DNA of 64,000 nt from Malus domestica (lineage: Eukaryota > Streptophyta > Magnoliopsida > Rosales > Rosaceae). The stretch is taken from contig NC_091676.1 of assembly GCF_042453785.1 (NCBI RefSeq), forward strand, positions 21,683,001 to 21,747,000. The letters run 5' to 3'. This document shows positions 11,760-23,300 of this stretch, one piece after another (position 1 is the first letter of the stretch; each line of letters starts with the position of its first letter). The translations under genes and the position numbers were made by a program. Below the pieces are notes generated by a model. It searched no databases. It was not told the DNA's origin and was given only the letters and a program-made list of their open reading frames with translations.

Positions 11760-13493
11760 CTAGGTATGATTAGTGGGAAAGTTAGTTAACTGGCAGATAG
11801 TGCAACCACGCACACCGTTTTGCTTGAACGCATCTATTTCACTAACTTCATACCTAAGAAAGCACCTCTAACAACCCTCGTAGGGCCATCCAACCTGATC
11901 GAACGATACAATAAGGCATGTATAATGTTTTCCAATGGTACAATCTTGACCATTGATGAGGCACTTTATTCTCCACATTCCGAAAGAACGTTATTGAGTT
12001 TCAAGGACATTAGAGATAATAATTATCACGCTGAAACCTATGCAGAAAATGGAGTTGAATTATGTGCATCTCTTCTTATGAATATGGCCAGAAATGCATT
12101 ATAGAGAAGATAGAGCGTATCCCGAGTGGTCTATATACTACAACCATACATGTATACTACAACCATACACCCTATAGAGAGCCATTATGTGGTCGGCCCT
12201 ACCTTTGGGACCACGCATGAAATTACACTTTGGCATGATCATTTGGGACACCCTGGATGAACACCGATGCGCCGTATCCTTAAATCATCACATGGGCATT
12301 CACTAACCCGAAGTTTAGGTTCGATTCAAGGAATCGCATGTCAAACATGCTCCATTGGAATGCCTATTATTATGACTTCTTATGACAAGATTTGTTCGAA
12401 TCCTCCTATTTTTTCTACAAAGGATTCAAGGGGACATTTGTCGACCGATTCACCCTCCCTGCGAACCATTTAGTTATTTTATGGTTTTGGTTGACACTTC
12501 CACACGTTGGTCACACATGTGCTTGTTGTCCATAAGGAACGCTGCATTCTCCAAACTGTTGGCTTAGATTAACAAGCTCAAGGCTCACCACCCTAATTAT
12601 CCAATTAAATCTATTCGATTGGATAATGCTGGAGAATTCACATCTAAAACATTTGATGACTATTGCATATTAGTTGGGGTTGAAGTTGAACATTCAACAC
12701 CCTATGTTCACACCCAAAATGACCTGGCAAAAGCATTCATTAAGCGTTTACAAATGATTGCTCGATCGTTGGTCATACGTACCAAGCTCCCGATTGCTGC
12801 TTAGGGCCATGCAATATTGCACGCAGCCATGTTAGTCTGCCTGAGGCCTATTACGACCCAACCATATAATGCCCATCAATTAGTTACCGAATATGAACTC
12901 GATATATCGCATTTGCGTGTTTTTGGTTGTGCGGTCTATGTGCCGATTTTGCCGTTACGGTCAAAAATGGGGTCTCAACGAAGAATGGGAATTTATGTCA
13001 AATATGATCCTACTTCAATTATTTGTTACTTAGAACCTTTGACAGACGATCTGTTTACCGCTCGTTTCACGGATTGTCAGTTATATAAGACAGTCTTCAC
13101 GTCCTTATGGGGAGATAAGAACGTTGTGAATTATCATGGACGGTTCCCACCTTATCTCATTTAGATCCCCTCACCGCTCAATCTAAAATTGAAGTGCATC
13201 GCATATTAGATCTTCAGAGCGTAACTCAGAGCATGCCAGATGTTTTCACCAATTTAGAGTGAGTGACAAGATCACATATTCCAGTTGTGTATGTGCCTGC
13301 AAATATGGATGTACCAAATGTACAACGGATTTCCCTCCTGGAGGCCCGGGACGCCACTTTGACCAATACACGTACATTAGCAGCTAGTCAATCCTATGCC
13401 CCTACACAAAAACGTGGCAGACCTCTTGGTTCAAAGGATTCACACCACCAGAAGAGGAAACCCACACACAGGCTCCTCCTGAGCCTACTGTGA
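11760..13493 (+). pseudogene. copia protease-integrase remnant
   Basis: The protease active site appears as a degenerate LADSATTHTVL at about 11790, then an open stretch to 12104 (LIERYNKACIMFSNGTILTI). Pre-integrase sequence near 12230-12370 contains LRFD-type histidine and cysteine residues with frameshifts. The integrase core is readable at 12619-13164 (DNAGEFTSKTFDDYC, VEHSTPYVHTQND, DISHLRVFGCAVYVPI). A basic KRGRPLGSKDSHHQKRK follows at about 13430. Stops at 12565 and 12802 confirm decay. Confidence 0.8.
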
Positions 13494-13509
13494 ATTCGAC
13501 TATCGCATG

Positions 13510-13999
13510 CTCATTTGGTTCGGTTTTTGTTTCAATTTTGATTTTTTTGATCAACGCATTTTTTTACAGGTTTTTTTGTCACAGTTCAATTCAATTTTCC
13601 GGTTCAACGGTTTTTATGCACATCCCTACCTCTTAGTGTAGATTAATGTAAAATATTGCTGGTACTAAAAAGGAAAAAAATCAAAAAAGCCACAATGGGT
13701 TGGATGCAAACATAAATTATAACGAAAATTCTTAAAGGATTTTAAAATCATACATGTAAATATTTAATCCAGAAATAACTGACAAATTATTGAATCATAT
13801 ACAAGATTGAGGATAAAGATGACCAACAATAGCAGAACCGGTTTAAACTAATACTTAATAATTCCTAATGAATTTAAATTTTAAAAAATTATTATTAGCA
13901 CTCCAAAATTTTCATTATGCATTCCAAACTTATATCTAACTATTTCATCCCATTTCCAAACACATGCATGATTTTCTTGAAGGAAGAAAATTAAACGTA
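13510..13999 (+). repeat. 490-bp direct repeat, copy 1
   Basis: Closely matches 15636-16134 base for base over nearly its whole length. It starts at a TTCGGTTTTTGTT block, includes CCTCTTAGTGTAGATTAATG and CAAGATTGAGGATAAAGATG, and ends at GAAGGAAGAAAATTAAACGT. It encodes nothing obvious. It does not have TG...CA ends, so it is not a simple LTR pair. Confidence 0.9.
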
Positions 14000-14059
14000 A
14001 ACTTGTTTATTTTTTATTTTTAATTATATATTTTAAATTTTAAATCGTATAATAAATTA

Positions 14060-15320
14060 TTTTTATAAATTTTTGCGCGACAAACCTATATTGTATCGCA
14101 CAAAATTCTTAAATTTGGATAGGCACCAAAAAAGGGATGCGGGAATTTTTTTTTTTTTTTTTTTTTAAAACTTTGTGCAACCAATTCTTCACTTCGTCTC
14201 ACAAAACCCAAAAAATTGGGGGGTGCCAAAAACGGGACGGGAAATTTTTTTTTTAAGACTTTGCGCAACCAATATTTTGTCTAGTAAAGTCTTTTCCTTC
14301 ATCACGCAATGTGATACGGTTTTTAAAACCAAAATAACTCCTCCACAATTTTCTCAATGCCTCTCTCTATTCTCTTACCTCTCCTCTTTCTTTCCCTCTC
14401 CCCAAATCCGATTCTTTCTCTCTCACACTTACTCCTCTCACTCAATCTCTCATCTCTCTCTGTTTTCTCTATCTCTCACTCTCACTCACTCTCTCGTCTC
14501 TCTCTCTCACTATCTTCTCTAACTCTCTCACATTCACTCCTCTCTCCCTTTCTCACTAACTCTCAATCTTGCTAAAAGGTATTTTCTCCCGAAATTTTAA
14601 TTTTTTTTCATTAATACGTGTTTTTGGAGTTAGTTTTGGGTCGGATTTGGGGTTGCCAATTTAAGGGGAGATTATGTCGATTTTTTGGTATTATTTTATG
14701 TTGTTTTTTTTTGTATTTGACCATGTTTGTTTTTTCGTAGGAAATCGTGGGACTTTGACAGTGAAAGTTGAGGATTAGGAAGCTATCGGACCATATCCCT
14801 CGCCACTACCACCACAATAGACTTGTATTAGGATTTTATTATTGTACTTTGTTAATTTATGTATACATGTTAAATATATTATATATATTAGAAAATTTGA
14901 TCACTATTTTTCATATGTAGTTTTATTTTGATATGTCAATTTAAATTAAAGTAATTAAAAAATAAATTTATGCAATTAATTAAATTAAAAAGTAAAAGTT
15001 TGAAAAATCTTGCGCTACCAAATGTTTCTTCGTGCAAACAATTAATATAATTAAATTAAAATAAGAGAAATAATTAAGAAAAGAGTCAAAAACCTTGCGT
15101 GACAAAATATTCCGTAGTGCAAAATATTAAATTAATTTAATTAAATTAAAAAATTAAAAACCAAAAAAACTTTGCGAGACAAAGATTATTTTTCGTCGCG
15201 CAAACCCTATCTTCACGAGCTTTGCTCGACCAAAATTTCATCGTGCAAGGTTTTGAGTGACGAAATCATGCTTTGCGCAACAAACTTATTTCGTCGCCCA
15301 AAGTGTTTTTTGTAGTAGTG
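14060..15320 (-). mobile_element. CACTA (En/Spm-type) transposon end, probably non-autonomous
   Basis: The right edge reads TTTTTTGTAGTAGTG, the reverse complement of a CACTACTACAAAAAA terminus typical of plant CACTA elements. Degenerate subterminal motifs of the form TTGCGCGACAAA / CGTCGCGCAAA recur near 14073, 14170, 14258, 15005, 15090, 15165, 15195, 15240 and 15280. A long CT-rich tract (14340-14575) ending in a splice-donor-like AAGGTATTTT looks like a transcription leader. No transposase ORF was seen, and no matching CACTA left terminus was found between 13999 and 14075. Confidence 0.65.
14340..14575 (+). repeat. CT-rich low-complexity tract
   Basis: Long runs of CTCTCT and CTCAC within the CACTA-like segment. 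Open frames across it (14175-14522 and 14357-14575) are artefacts of the low complexity. Confidence 0.9.
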
Positions 15321-15635
15321 TAAATATAAATCAAAAAATAGAAAGCCTTAAATCAAGGCTAAAGTGTACATCTTAAACTAAAACTAAAGTGTACATAGTG
15401 CATAATGTACTTGTAAAGAATGGAGAAAAGTAAAGTAGGGGGAGATAAGTCATAAAACAACAAAGTAGGATGAGAGGAGTGAAAAAAAAAATAGTGGGGT
15501 TATGCATATGGCCTTCTTGAAAAAATGTCTTATTTATATAAAAATAATAATTAAACAATAATATAAAATAAAATAGGTTCGGTCTGGTTCCTCCGGTTCC
15601 TAATATTTTCAAACCGAAACCAATTTGAGATGGTT

Positions 15636-16134
15636 AGCTTCGGTTTTTGTTCCGATTTTGACTTTTTTGGTCAACGTATTTTTTTGGGTTTTTTTTTGGG
15701 TTTTTTTTTGTCATGGTTCAATTCGGTTTTCTGGTTCGGTGGTTTTTATGCCCACCTCTACCTCTTAGTGTAGATTAATGTAGAATATTACTGGTACTGA
15801 AAAGGAACAAAATCAAAAAGCCACAATGGGTTTGATGCAAACATAAATTATAACAAAAATTCTTGAAGGAGTTTAAAATCATACATGTCAAAATTTAATC
15901 TAGAAATAACTGACAAATTATTGAAACATATACAAGATTGAGGATAAAGATGACCAACAATAGCGGAACCGGTTTAAACTAATACTTAATAATTTTTAAT
16001 GAATTTAAATTTTGGGAAATTATTATTAGTACTTAAAAAATTTCATTATGCACTACAAACTTGTATCTAACTATTTCATCCCATTTCCATACACATGCAT
16101 GATTTTCTTGAAGGAAGAAAATTAAACGTAAAAC
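15636..16134 (+). repeat. 490-bp direct repeat, copy 2
   Basis: Second copy of 13510-13999, with the same order of blocks and scattered substitutions and small indels. It ends about 970 bp upstream of the CFA synthase start codon, so it may be part of, or flank, that gene's upstream region. The stretch 16135-17100 has no recognisable coding sequence and should hold the promoter and 5' UTR. Confidence 0.9.
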
Positions 16135-17100
16135 GTTTGATTGAGGAGAGGCCGATTTGGATTAGGACTCATATATATGGTGTCTAATTGACCAAGTTTC
16201 ATGGAAACTTGGCAAAAACCAGCTACCAAAATGTGTGGACGGTAACAAGTTATTTAGAATCTTTATGTCTTTGAGACAAAACTGACAGAAGACAACTACG
16301 ACTGTCCATGCTCCATCTTTTTGAAAATTATATCTTAAGAACTTGTTTATTTCATTAATATTATTCTCTAATACACGCACACAAAATGTTCTGATTCCTT
16401 GTTAGTTGCAGATGCAATATTTGTGAAGTAATGAGATCATGAAGTAATTAGTTAATTTAATAAATAGTCCTAACACTCTAAATAATTAATTATCTCATCG
16501 CAAGTATAAATGGACCAGCATGGCGCATTGTCAGTATTATATGGACCTAGACCTTACATGGCTTATCTGTTTTCTGTTCTTTTCTGGGACTGAGGATGAG
16601 AGGGTAAAGTTGCAAACTTAATGGTGACCTATCTGCTTCCATCTTATCAGTTTCTGCATTATCCGCAAATCTTTCAAAAACTCGGAAGCTCTTCAAACAT
16701 TGTGGTAACATATACTGTTTTAAACTTCTCTTCCTCTCGGAATTCTAGTGAACTAGTTTAATGACATTGCTGTCAAAATTTCCCACCAGTACGAAGTGTT
16801 TACACTTGAGGAAAAATGGTGGAATTTATGTGTTTTGAGTCCATGAAAATGATAGCATTGGAAGGTTAATGTGGGTGAATTTAGGTCTTTCATTCAAGTT
16901 CTTTTTTATTCATGGAAGTGATTTCTACTCGTATATGTTTTTGTGCAGAAGATAAAAAGGAGTGCGGGAATCGTTTTCTTACTTTTTTTCGTGCTCAAGT
17001 TTACAAATTTTATCTTTGCTCCTTTAAAGCAGCTTCGCATTTTTTCTGGGTTAATTTTTTCCGCAGGAGGATTATTTGAAGTGAAAAACTGAGTGAAAAG

Positions 17101-17317
17101 ATGAGAGTGGCAGTGATTGGTGCTGGGATTAGTGGGTTGGTGTCTGCCTATGTTCTTGCAAAGGAAGGGGTGGAAGTGGTGGTGTATGAGAAGGATGACT
17201 ACTTGGGCGGCCATGCCAGGACTGTCACATTTGATGGTGTTGATTTGGACCTCGGTTTCATGGTCTTCAATCGTGTAAGTATTTTCTTGTTCTCTGAAAC
17301 TTGCTTTTGAAAATTAG

Positions 17318-17352
<35 letters not shown>

Positions 17353-20300
17353 TCTCTTGCTTGGTAAGTAGTCAAATCTTAGCTAAGATTAATCCTCGAA
17401 CTTATGTTCTGTAAACAAACTTGCTATCGGCACTTCTGCACATATACTCCCTTGTATTTTCTTACAAGAGAATCTCCAACCTTGGGATCAAGCATAAAAA
17501 TTTAAGCCATAAAATTTTAAATTATAACTCAGAAATTATTTTTCTCTTCTAACCTTATGGTTTAAAATTTTTAGCCCGAGATAACATAATTTTTATTTTT
17601 CGGTAATTGTTTTTAAAATAAAATTTGTGTAGATTATCCTAATTTATTTTTCTAAACATTTTAATCTAAAAATATTTAAATTCCAATAAGTAATTAAAAA
17701 TCATACAAATACATAGGTATTTATAAAGTTTTAACTTAAATTTGATTTAAATAATTATCTTAAATTATTTTAGACGTTAGATTTAATTTTGGACCGTCAA
17801 ATCTTTTTTTTTTTAATATTAGATTTGATCTCCTTTGATCATAGCCATTAGATTACAAGTAAAAAACAAAAAAAAAATAGGTTTTGATATTTAACAGATT
17901 GGTAGGTCTAGAATAATTTAAGCTGGCTTAAATCCTTGAGGGAATCTAGCCCAAAGATATATTCTCTTCAGAACTTATTTTAATCCAATGGTTGGAGATG
18001 GTTTGGGGAGTTTTAAAGCTTATATTTTAAGTTTTATTCCATGAGGCATATAAATTTTTTGGATCACCAATGACATTTCACAAAATGTAATTTCAAAGTA
18101 AATAAATAAAATTAGTTAATTTAGTTTAGTTCATCAATTTATTTAGAGCTATTATTGACACTAAAAAAAATCAACTTGTACTTGCCCAGTGAAATAGATT
18201 TAAAAAAAAATCAAAAGGTTAACGTTTAAATAATTATTAAGTTCGTTTTGCTTTTTTTTTTTTTTTAGTGAGAGTAAATCAATTTAGTTTGGAATGTCAA
18301 TAATAAGGTCTCCAGAAATGCTAGCTAAAAAAATTAGACTGATTAATAATTAGACACTGATGAAACCCAAAAGAAAAATTATGAGGTGATGTAATTTTAG
18401 TTCTTGTATGTGTATAGTTTGAAAAATCTCTCTACGACGAACAGAGGTGTTCGGAATATTTGTACTCTGTGTTTCTGGTTGTTTACCAATTTATTGGTTT
18501 GTATTAATGTTTTTAGCATTAATGATCTATCGATTTCAATCAAAAAAAAACAAAAAACTTTACTTATAATTCTAATCTTGTCACCTAGTACTACGATGTA
18601 TTCATCTTCATTTGCAAGTGAAATGTCTTAGATTTGATTCTAATCAAAAACGAATTAAAATCACATTATTGTTAACCCATTATAAAGCTAAGCTTAATAT
18701 CGTTTGTTTAAAATTAAAAAAAAAAAATATATATATATATATATTTCTCCCAATCCTCCCTGTGCAATGGCACTACCCTTCGGTTCTTACACTTCGGTTC
18801 AGACAATTTTACTGTCGTAAATATTGAAATTATTTATGTCTTTATTTTTTTTTTCGGTGAAGAAATTAAGAGGAAATTATAGACACAGCATGGGAGTGGG
18901 TTGCTGGAGTAATTGTCATTTTGCTCCGGGATTTGAAACAATGGGGTACTGATAAGGACACATGGCCCCCGCCATTCAGCAGCGGTGCAGGTGGTGGGTG
19001 GTACCCTTTTTTAAGAGAAATTTTAACGGAAAGATAATAATACCGTTTATTTTAATGAAAAATTACATTTTTATATGAAAATTTTAATTTTAGTACTATT
19101 TATTTTACCATTTATTTTGTTATTTTAATTAAAACTCAAAGTTTTTAAGTTTATTAGTTCTTTATTTTTTTAAACTTGCAAATAAGGCAAAGTAGCTCGA
19201 GTATTGCGGGACCGACGTAAAACTGTCATTGCTATCAACCTAGCCCAGTGTAGCCCGAGCTAATGTAGCGTTTGGCAACTACGAAAGCTATTAGCTTAAC
19301 CTATACGATTAATGGTAATGGAAAATAACTTTGAATGTAGAAAAAATGCACAATAAGGAGCTAAATGATTAATATGGTCGCTTGTGCATTTTATATCCTT
19401 TCATTTTGTTACCTAACAATTAATATTTATTTTATTTTATGATATGATATTGTTCACAACTTAGTCAATAGATCTAATACCTTGGCGGTTGGTCAGGCCA
19501 GCATGGGGTTTCATGTTAAAAGGTTTTGGTGCTATTAGTAGCAGAACATTAACTTGTAGATTACTAAGAATTTCTCATATCAGATTTTGTTCTAAATCCT
19601 TGACTTGTATTGAGCCATACAACAACATTAGCTATAACGTGTTCAAACTAGAGCATTTAACTCAAAATCAATTGAAAATAATACAGACGTCAAGGAGCTT
19701 ATATAGTATGATGCAAGGCTTACAATTCCTGTATTTTTGAAAACTGGACTGCAGGTAACTTATCCAAATATGATGGAGTTCTTTGAGAGCCTTGGGGTTG
19801 ATATGGAGACATCTGACATGTCCTTCTCAGCGAGCTTAGACAATGGACGGGGGTGTGAATGGGGCAGCAGAAATGGTTTGTCGAGCTTGTTTGCACAAAA
19901 GACCAACTTGATCAATCCATACTTCTGGCAAATGCTTCGAGAAATAACAAAGTTTAAACATGATGCAATCAAGTAAGTAACAACTAAATGGTCATCCTTC
20001 ACCGTCACGTTATAATTTATATATTAGGGTAATTTTCCCGTACTAGAATATGTTTATCCTATCATATACATTGTGAATCTAATCTAATCGTTTAGATACT
20101 GACAAGTATCACGAATGATCTAAATTCTGAGTTTAACAGCATAAGTATCTTAGGCAAGTAAAAAAAACAAAAAAAAAGATTGTTTTATTGCAGTTATACA
20201 TCTAAATGATGACATATGATTTTTATGCTTTTTGTTACAGTTATCTTGAGGAGCTTGAGAACAACCAGGACATTGATCGCAGTGAAACCTTGGGGCAGTT

Positions 20301-23300
20301 TATCAAGTCACGCGGCTACTCTGAATTATTTCAGAAGGCTTATTTTGTGAGACTACTACTTGAGCAAATTTGATCCTTTCGGTTCACTTTTTTCGAAAAA
20401 TTATTTTGCAGTACTGAAATATAGTTACATGGTAAAATACCAGTACACGACGTGATTGATCATATCTTCATTTTACGGTACAATATCAATAAATATCTAC
20501 TTATATTTACCATAACAATCAATCATGTTTATCGTATGTCACTACCACACAGACGTTGCCCACGCCTTTTGAACTTCAAAAACGAAAGAAATTACTTGCA
20601 TGTGCGAGTTAAGTTTATTAAGTTACTTGATGGGCATTGCAATGGCAATGACATTCATTATTGTGAGTGCAGGTTCCAGTATGTGGGTCAATCTGGTCTT
20701 GTCCTTCAGAAGGAGTTATGAGCTTCTCAGCCTTCTCTGTTCTTTCATTTTGTCGCAATCATCATCTACTTCAGGTACGTTCATATATTTCTCCCCTTCA
20801 GTTAACCCCAAAAGACTATTTTTAAAATGTAGCAGAACATATGAACTCTTTTAGAAACTAGTGGTTCTCTCTTTCGATGTTGGAAGAGGTTTTAGGTTCA
20901 AATCCCCTCTCGACAAGTGATCAAGAAAAAGTATCTCCTATGATACCATAGTTTAGCTAGAATGTGAGATCTAAATCAAAACCAATCTGAGTCAGTAGCA
21001 CTATGTCTAGTGATATTTCTCTTTACTTGTAAGTGAAGGGTCTTAGGTTAGACTCACATGAATAGCGAGTTAGAAACCTAACTAAGTACTTACTCTTTTG
21101 GCTTTGCCCTGGTTTATTTGCAGCTATTTGGGCGTCCACAGTGGCTTACTGTCAGATGGCGTTCACATTGTTATGTGAAGAAGGTGCTAATTTGTTGCTT
21201 CTGGGAATAACCTATATATATTGTTTGCCTTATTTCCCTAGTTTTAGGGTTCTAATTTAAAGTAATTTGGATTACATTTCAGGTCAGAGAAGTTCTGGAG
21301 AGTAAAGGCTGTCACATAAGAACTAGCTCTGAAGTACATAGGGTTTCCACATCTGATGAGGGTCGGTAGTTACATTGATAGTTGAGACTCCATTTTCTTC
21401 CTTATATATGAACTTGTTTCTCATGTGATGACTCATTTGTTGGCTTGATATACATTGTTGCCCCATTTCCTTGACGGGTTTAGCTTTTGGGGCTAGCCGT
21501 TGCTCTACATAATAACATAATCAGGAATCGGGGGCAACCAGATTCCTCCTGTGGAATTAAGATTTCTCATTCTATACATTGTCGGAGGGTATACAATTCA
21601 AACACTTTAATTGCACTATCCAACTTCGTGTCTGTTTGTTTCCATTTCTTGATTTTATCTTGTATGAGTTCTTGCAGTACTACAATTTTTCTTGGTTTAA
21701 CTTGTTAGTATAAACTTGGTATGGCTTATTTTTGTGTGGATTTCTTAAAACTTAAGTATTAACAGAGTTTATATGAGATATATCAGGTTGCACTGTAATC
21801 TCTGGTGATGGTTTGGAGGAAGTATTCAATGGATGCATAATTGCTGTCCACGCTCCTGATGCCGTGAGAATTCTAGGTGACCAGGCCACATCGGATGAGT
21901 TGAGAGTTCTTGGTGCTTTCCAATATGTGTACAGGTACACTTTATTTCCCCCCACTGAATTATCATTTGCAGTGACAATTAATTTCAGTTTCCAAGTGAC
22001 TATCCTAATAACTATTGGATAATTGTCATTCTGTTGGAGGATGGCAATTGCTGCTCCTGGAGCTAATTCAATCAATACACTATCATTGTTGCACTCTCTA
22101 TTGGCAGTGACATTTTTCTGCATCGTGACAAAAATTTAATGCCCCGCAACCCAGCAGCATGGAGTGCGTGGAATTTTCTCGGAAGTAATGGCAACAAAGT
22201 TTGTTTGACATACTGGCTCAATGTGCTCCAGGTAAAATAGTGTGTTAGACTTAACATTAGAAACATGGACTTTGATCGAATATGTTCTATATTGTTCCTT
22301 GTGTGGTTAAGATTTGAAGGAAGTTGTGGAACTCGAAAAAATTGTTCACTTTGCTGTTCAATGATTTAACCAGTCTGGAATTTCGGAATGTGCAGAACAT
22401 TGATGAAACCGGTCTTCCATTTCTTGTGACCCTGAATCCAGAACACACACCAAAACATACCTTGCTTAAGTGGTCGACAAGCCATCCAGTCCCATCTGTT
22501 GCTGCATCGAAGGCTTCGCTTGAGCTTCCTCGTATTCAAGGAAAAAGAGGAATTTGGTTTTGTGGAGCATATCTGGGTGAGTTTTACTGCTCGGGAGAAG
22601 TTAACAGTTTTTCAGCTATCAAATATTTTCTCTATCTTGCATACAGACACAATTGAATGTCATTACTCCTTCATATTGACCGAAAATGTGTTTAGATGAA
22701 TATCTTGCTACTCAAGTATGAAACCATGTTTCTTGCTAATGAATTAACTAGATGAGTACCATATTCAGGATTACCTTAATTTTCATGGCTCAGAGCTGAT
22801 ATTTTTGTGTTCCGAATCATCTGAGCTTCTATGTTACATTTCTTTTTCTCTTCAGGGTATGGCTTCCATGAGGATGGACTAAAGGTACGGTATGACAAAA
22901 TAAGTACTTAAAGATCATTTTACTGTATTAACCAATTCAATATGTTATGTAAAAAGATTCAAAATTGATTGACATGATCCTACATATTTATTCGTTTTTG
23001 GTTAAGTGATACAGTGCTGGCTAAGAATCTATCAAATTGGTGGATTTCAGCTTAACAGTGAAGTGTACTACTTTGCAGGCTGGAATGGATGCAGCACATG
23101 GTTTGCTTGGAAAAGGTTGTGCCCTCTTGGACAACCCAAAACACATGGTTCCGTCTCTGACAGAAACAGGGGCACGCCTTTTTGTTACTAGATTTCTTAC
23201 ACATTTTATCTCTACCGGATGTTTGATGTGAGTAGTACTTTTGTTTCATAAGAATCTTCCAGTTATTGCTTCCTTTCTTTTATTGTGTCGAATAAGTTAT

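Larger units (their letters stand above)
10118..13495 (+). mobile_element. second Ty1/copia element, truncated at its 3' side
   Basis: A putative 5' LTR at 10118-10362 is followed by a long leader and then protease, pre-integrase and integrase sequence in copia order. No reverse transcriptase, RNase H or 3' LTR is present: the sequence changes at about 13495 into the 490-bp direct repeat. The leader (10363-11760) has no convincing gag. It contains scattered open frames (for example 10894-11085 and 11075-11404) that I do not recognise. Confidence 0.75.

Noticed and set aside
14175..14575. Ser/Leu/Phe-rich frames in the CACTA-like segment
   Set aside because: They come from a CT-rich low-complexity tract.
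13510..16134. The 490-bp direct repeats as an LTR pair
   Set aside because: They have no TG...CA ends, primer site, polypurine tract or target duplication.
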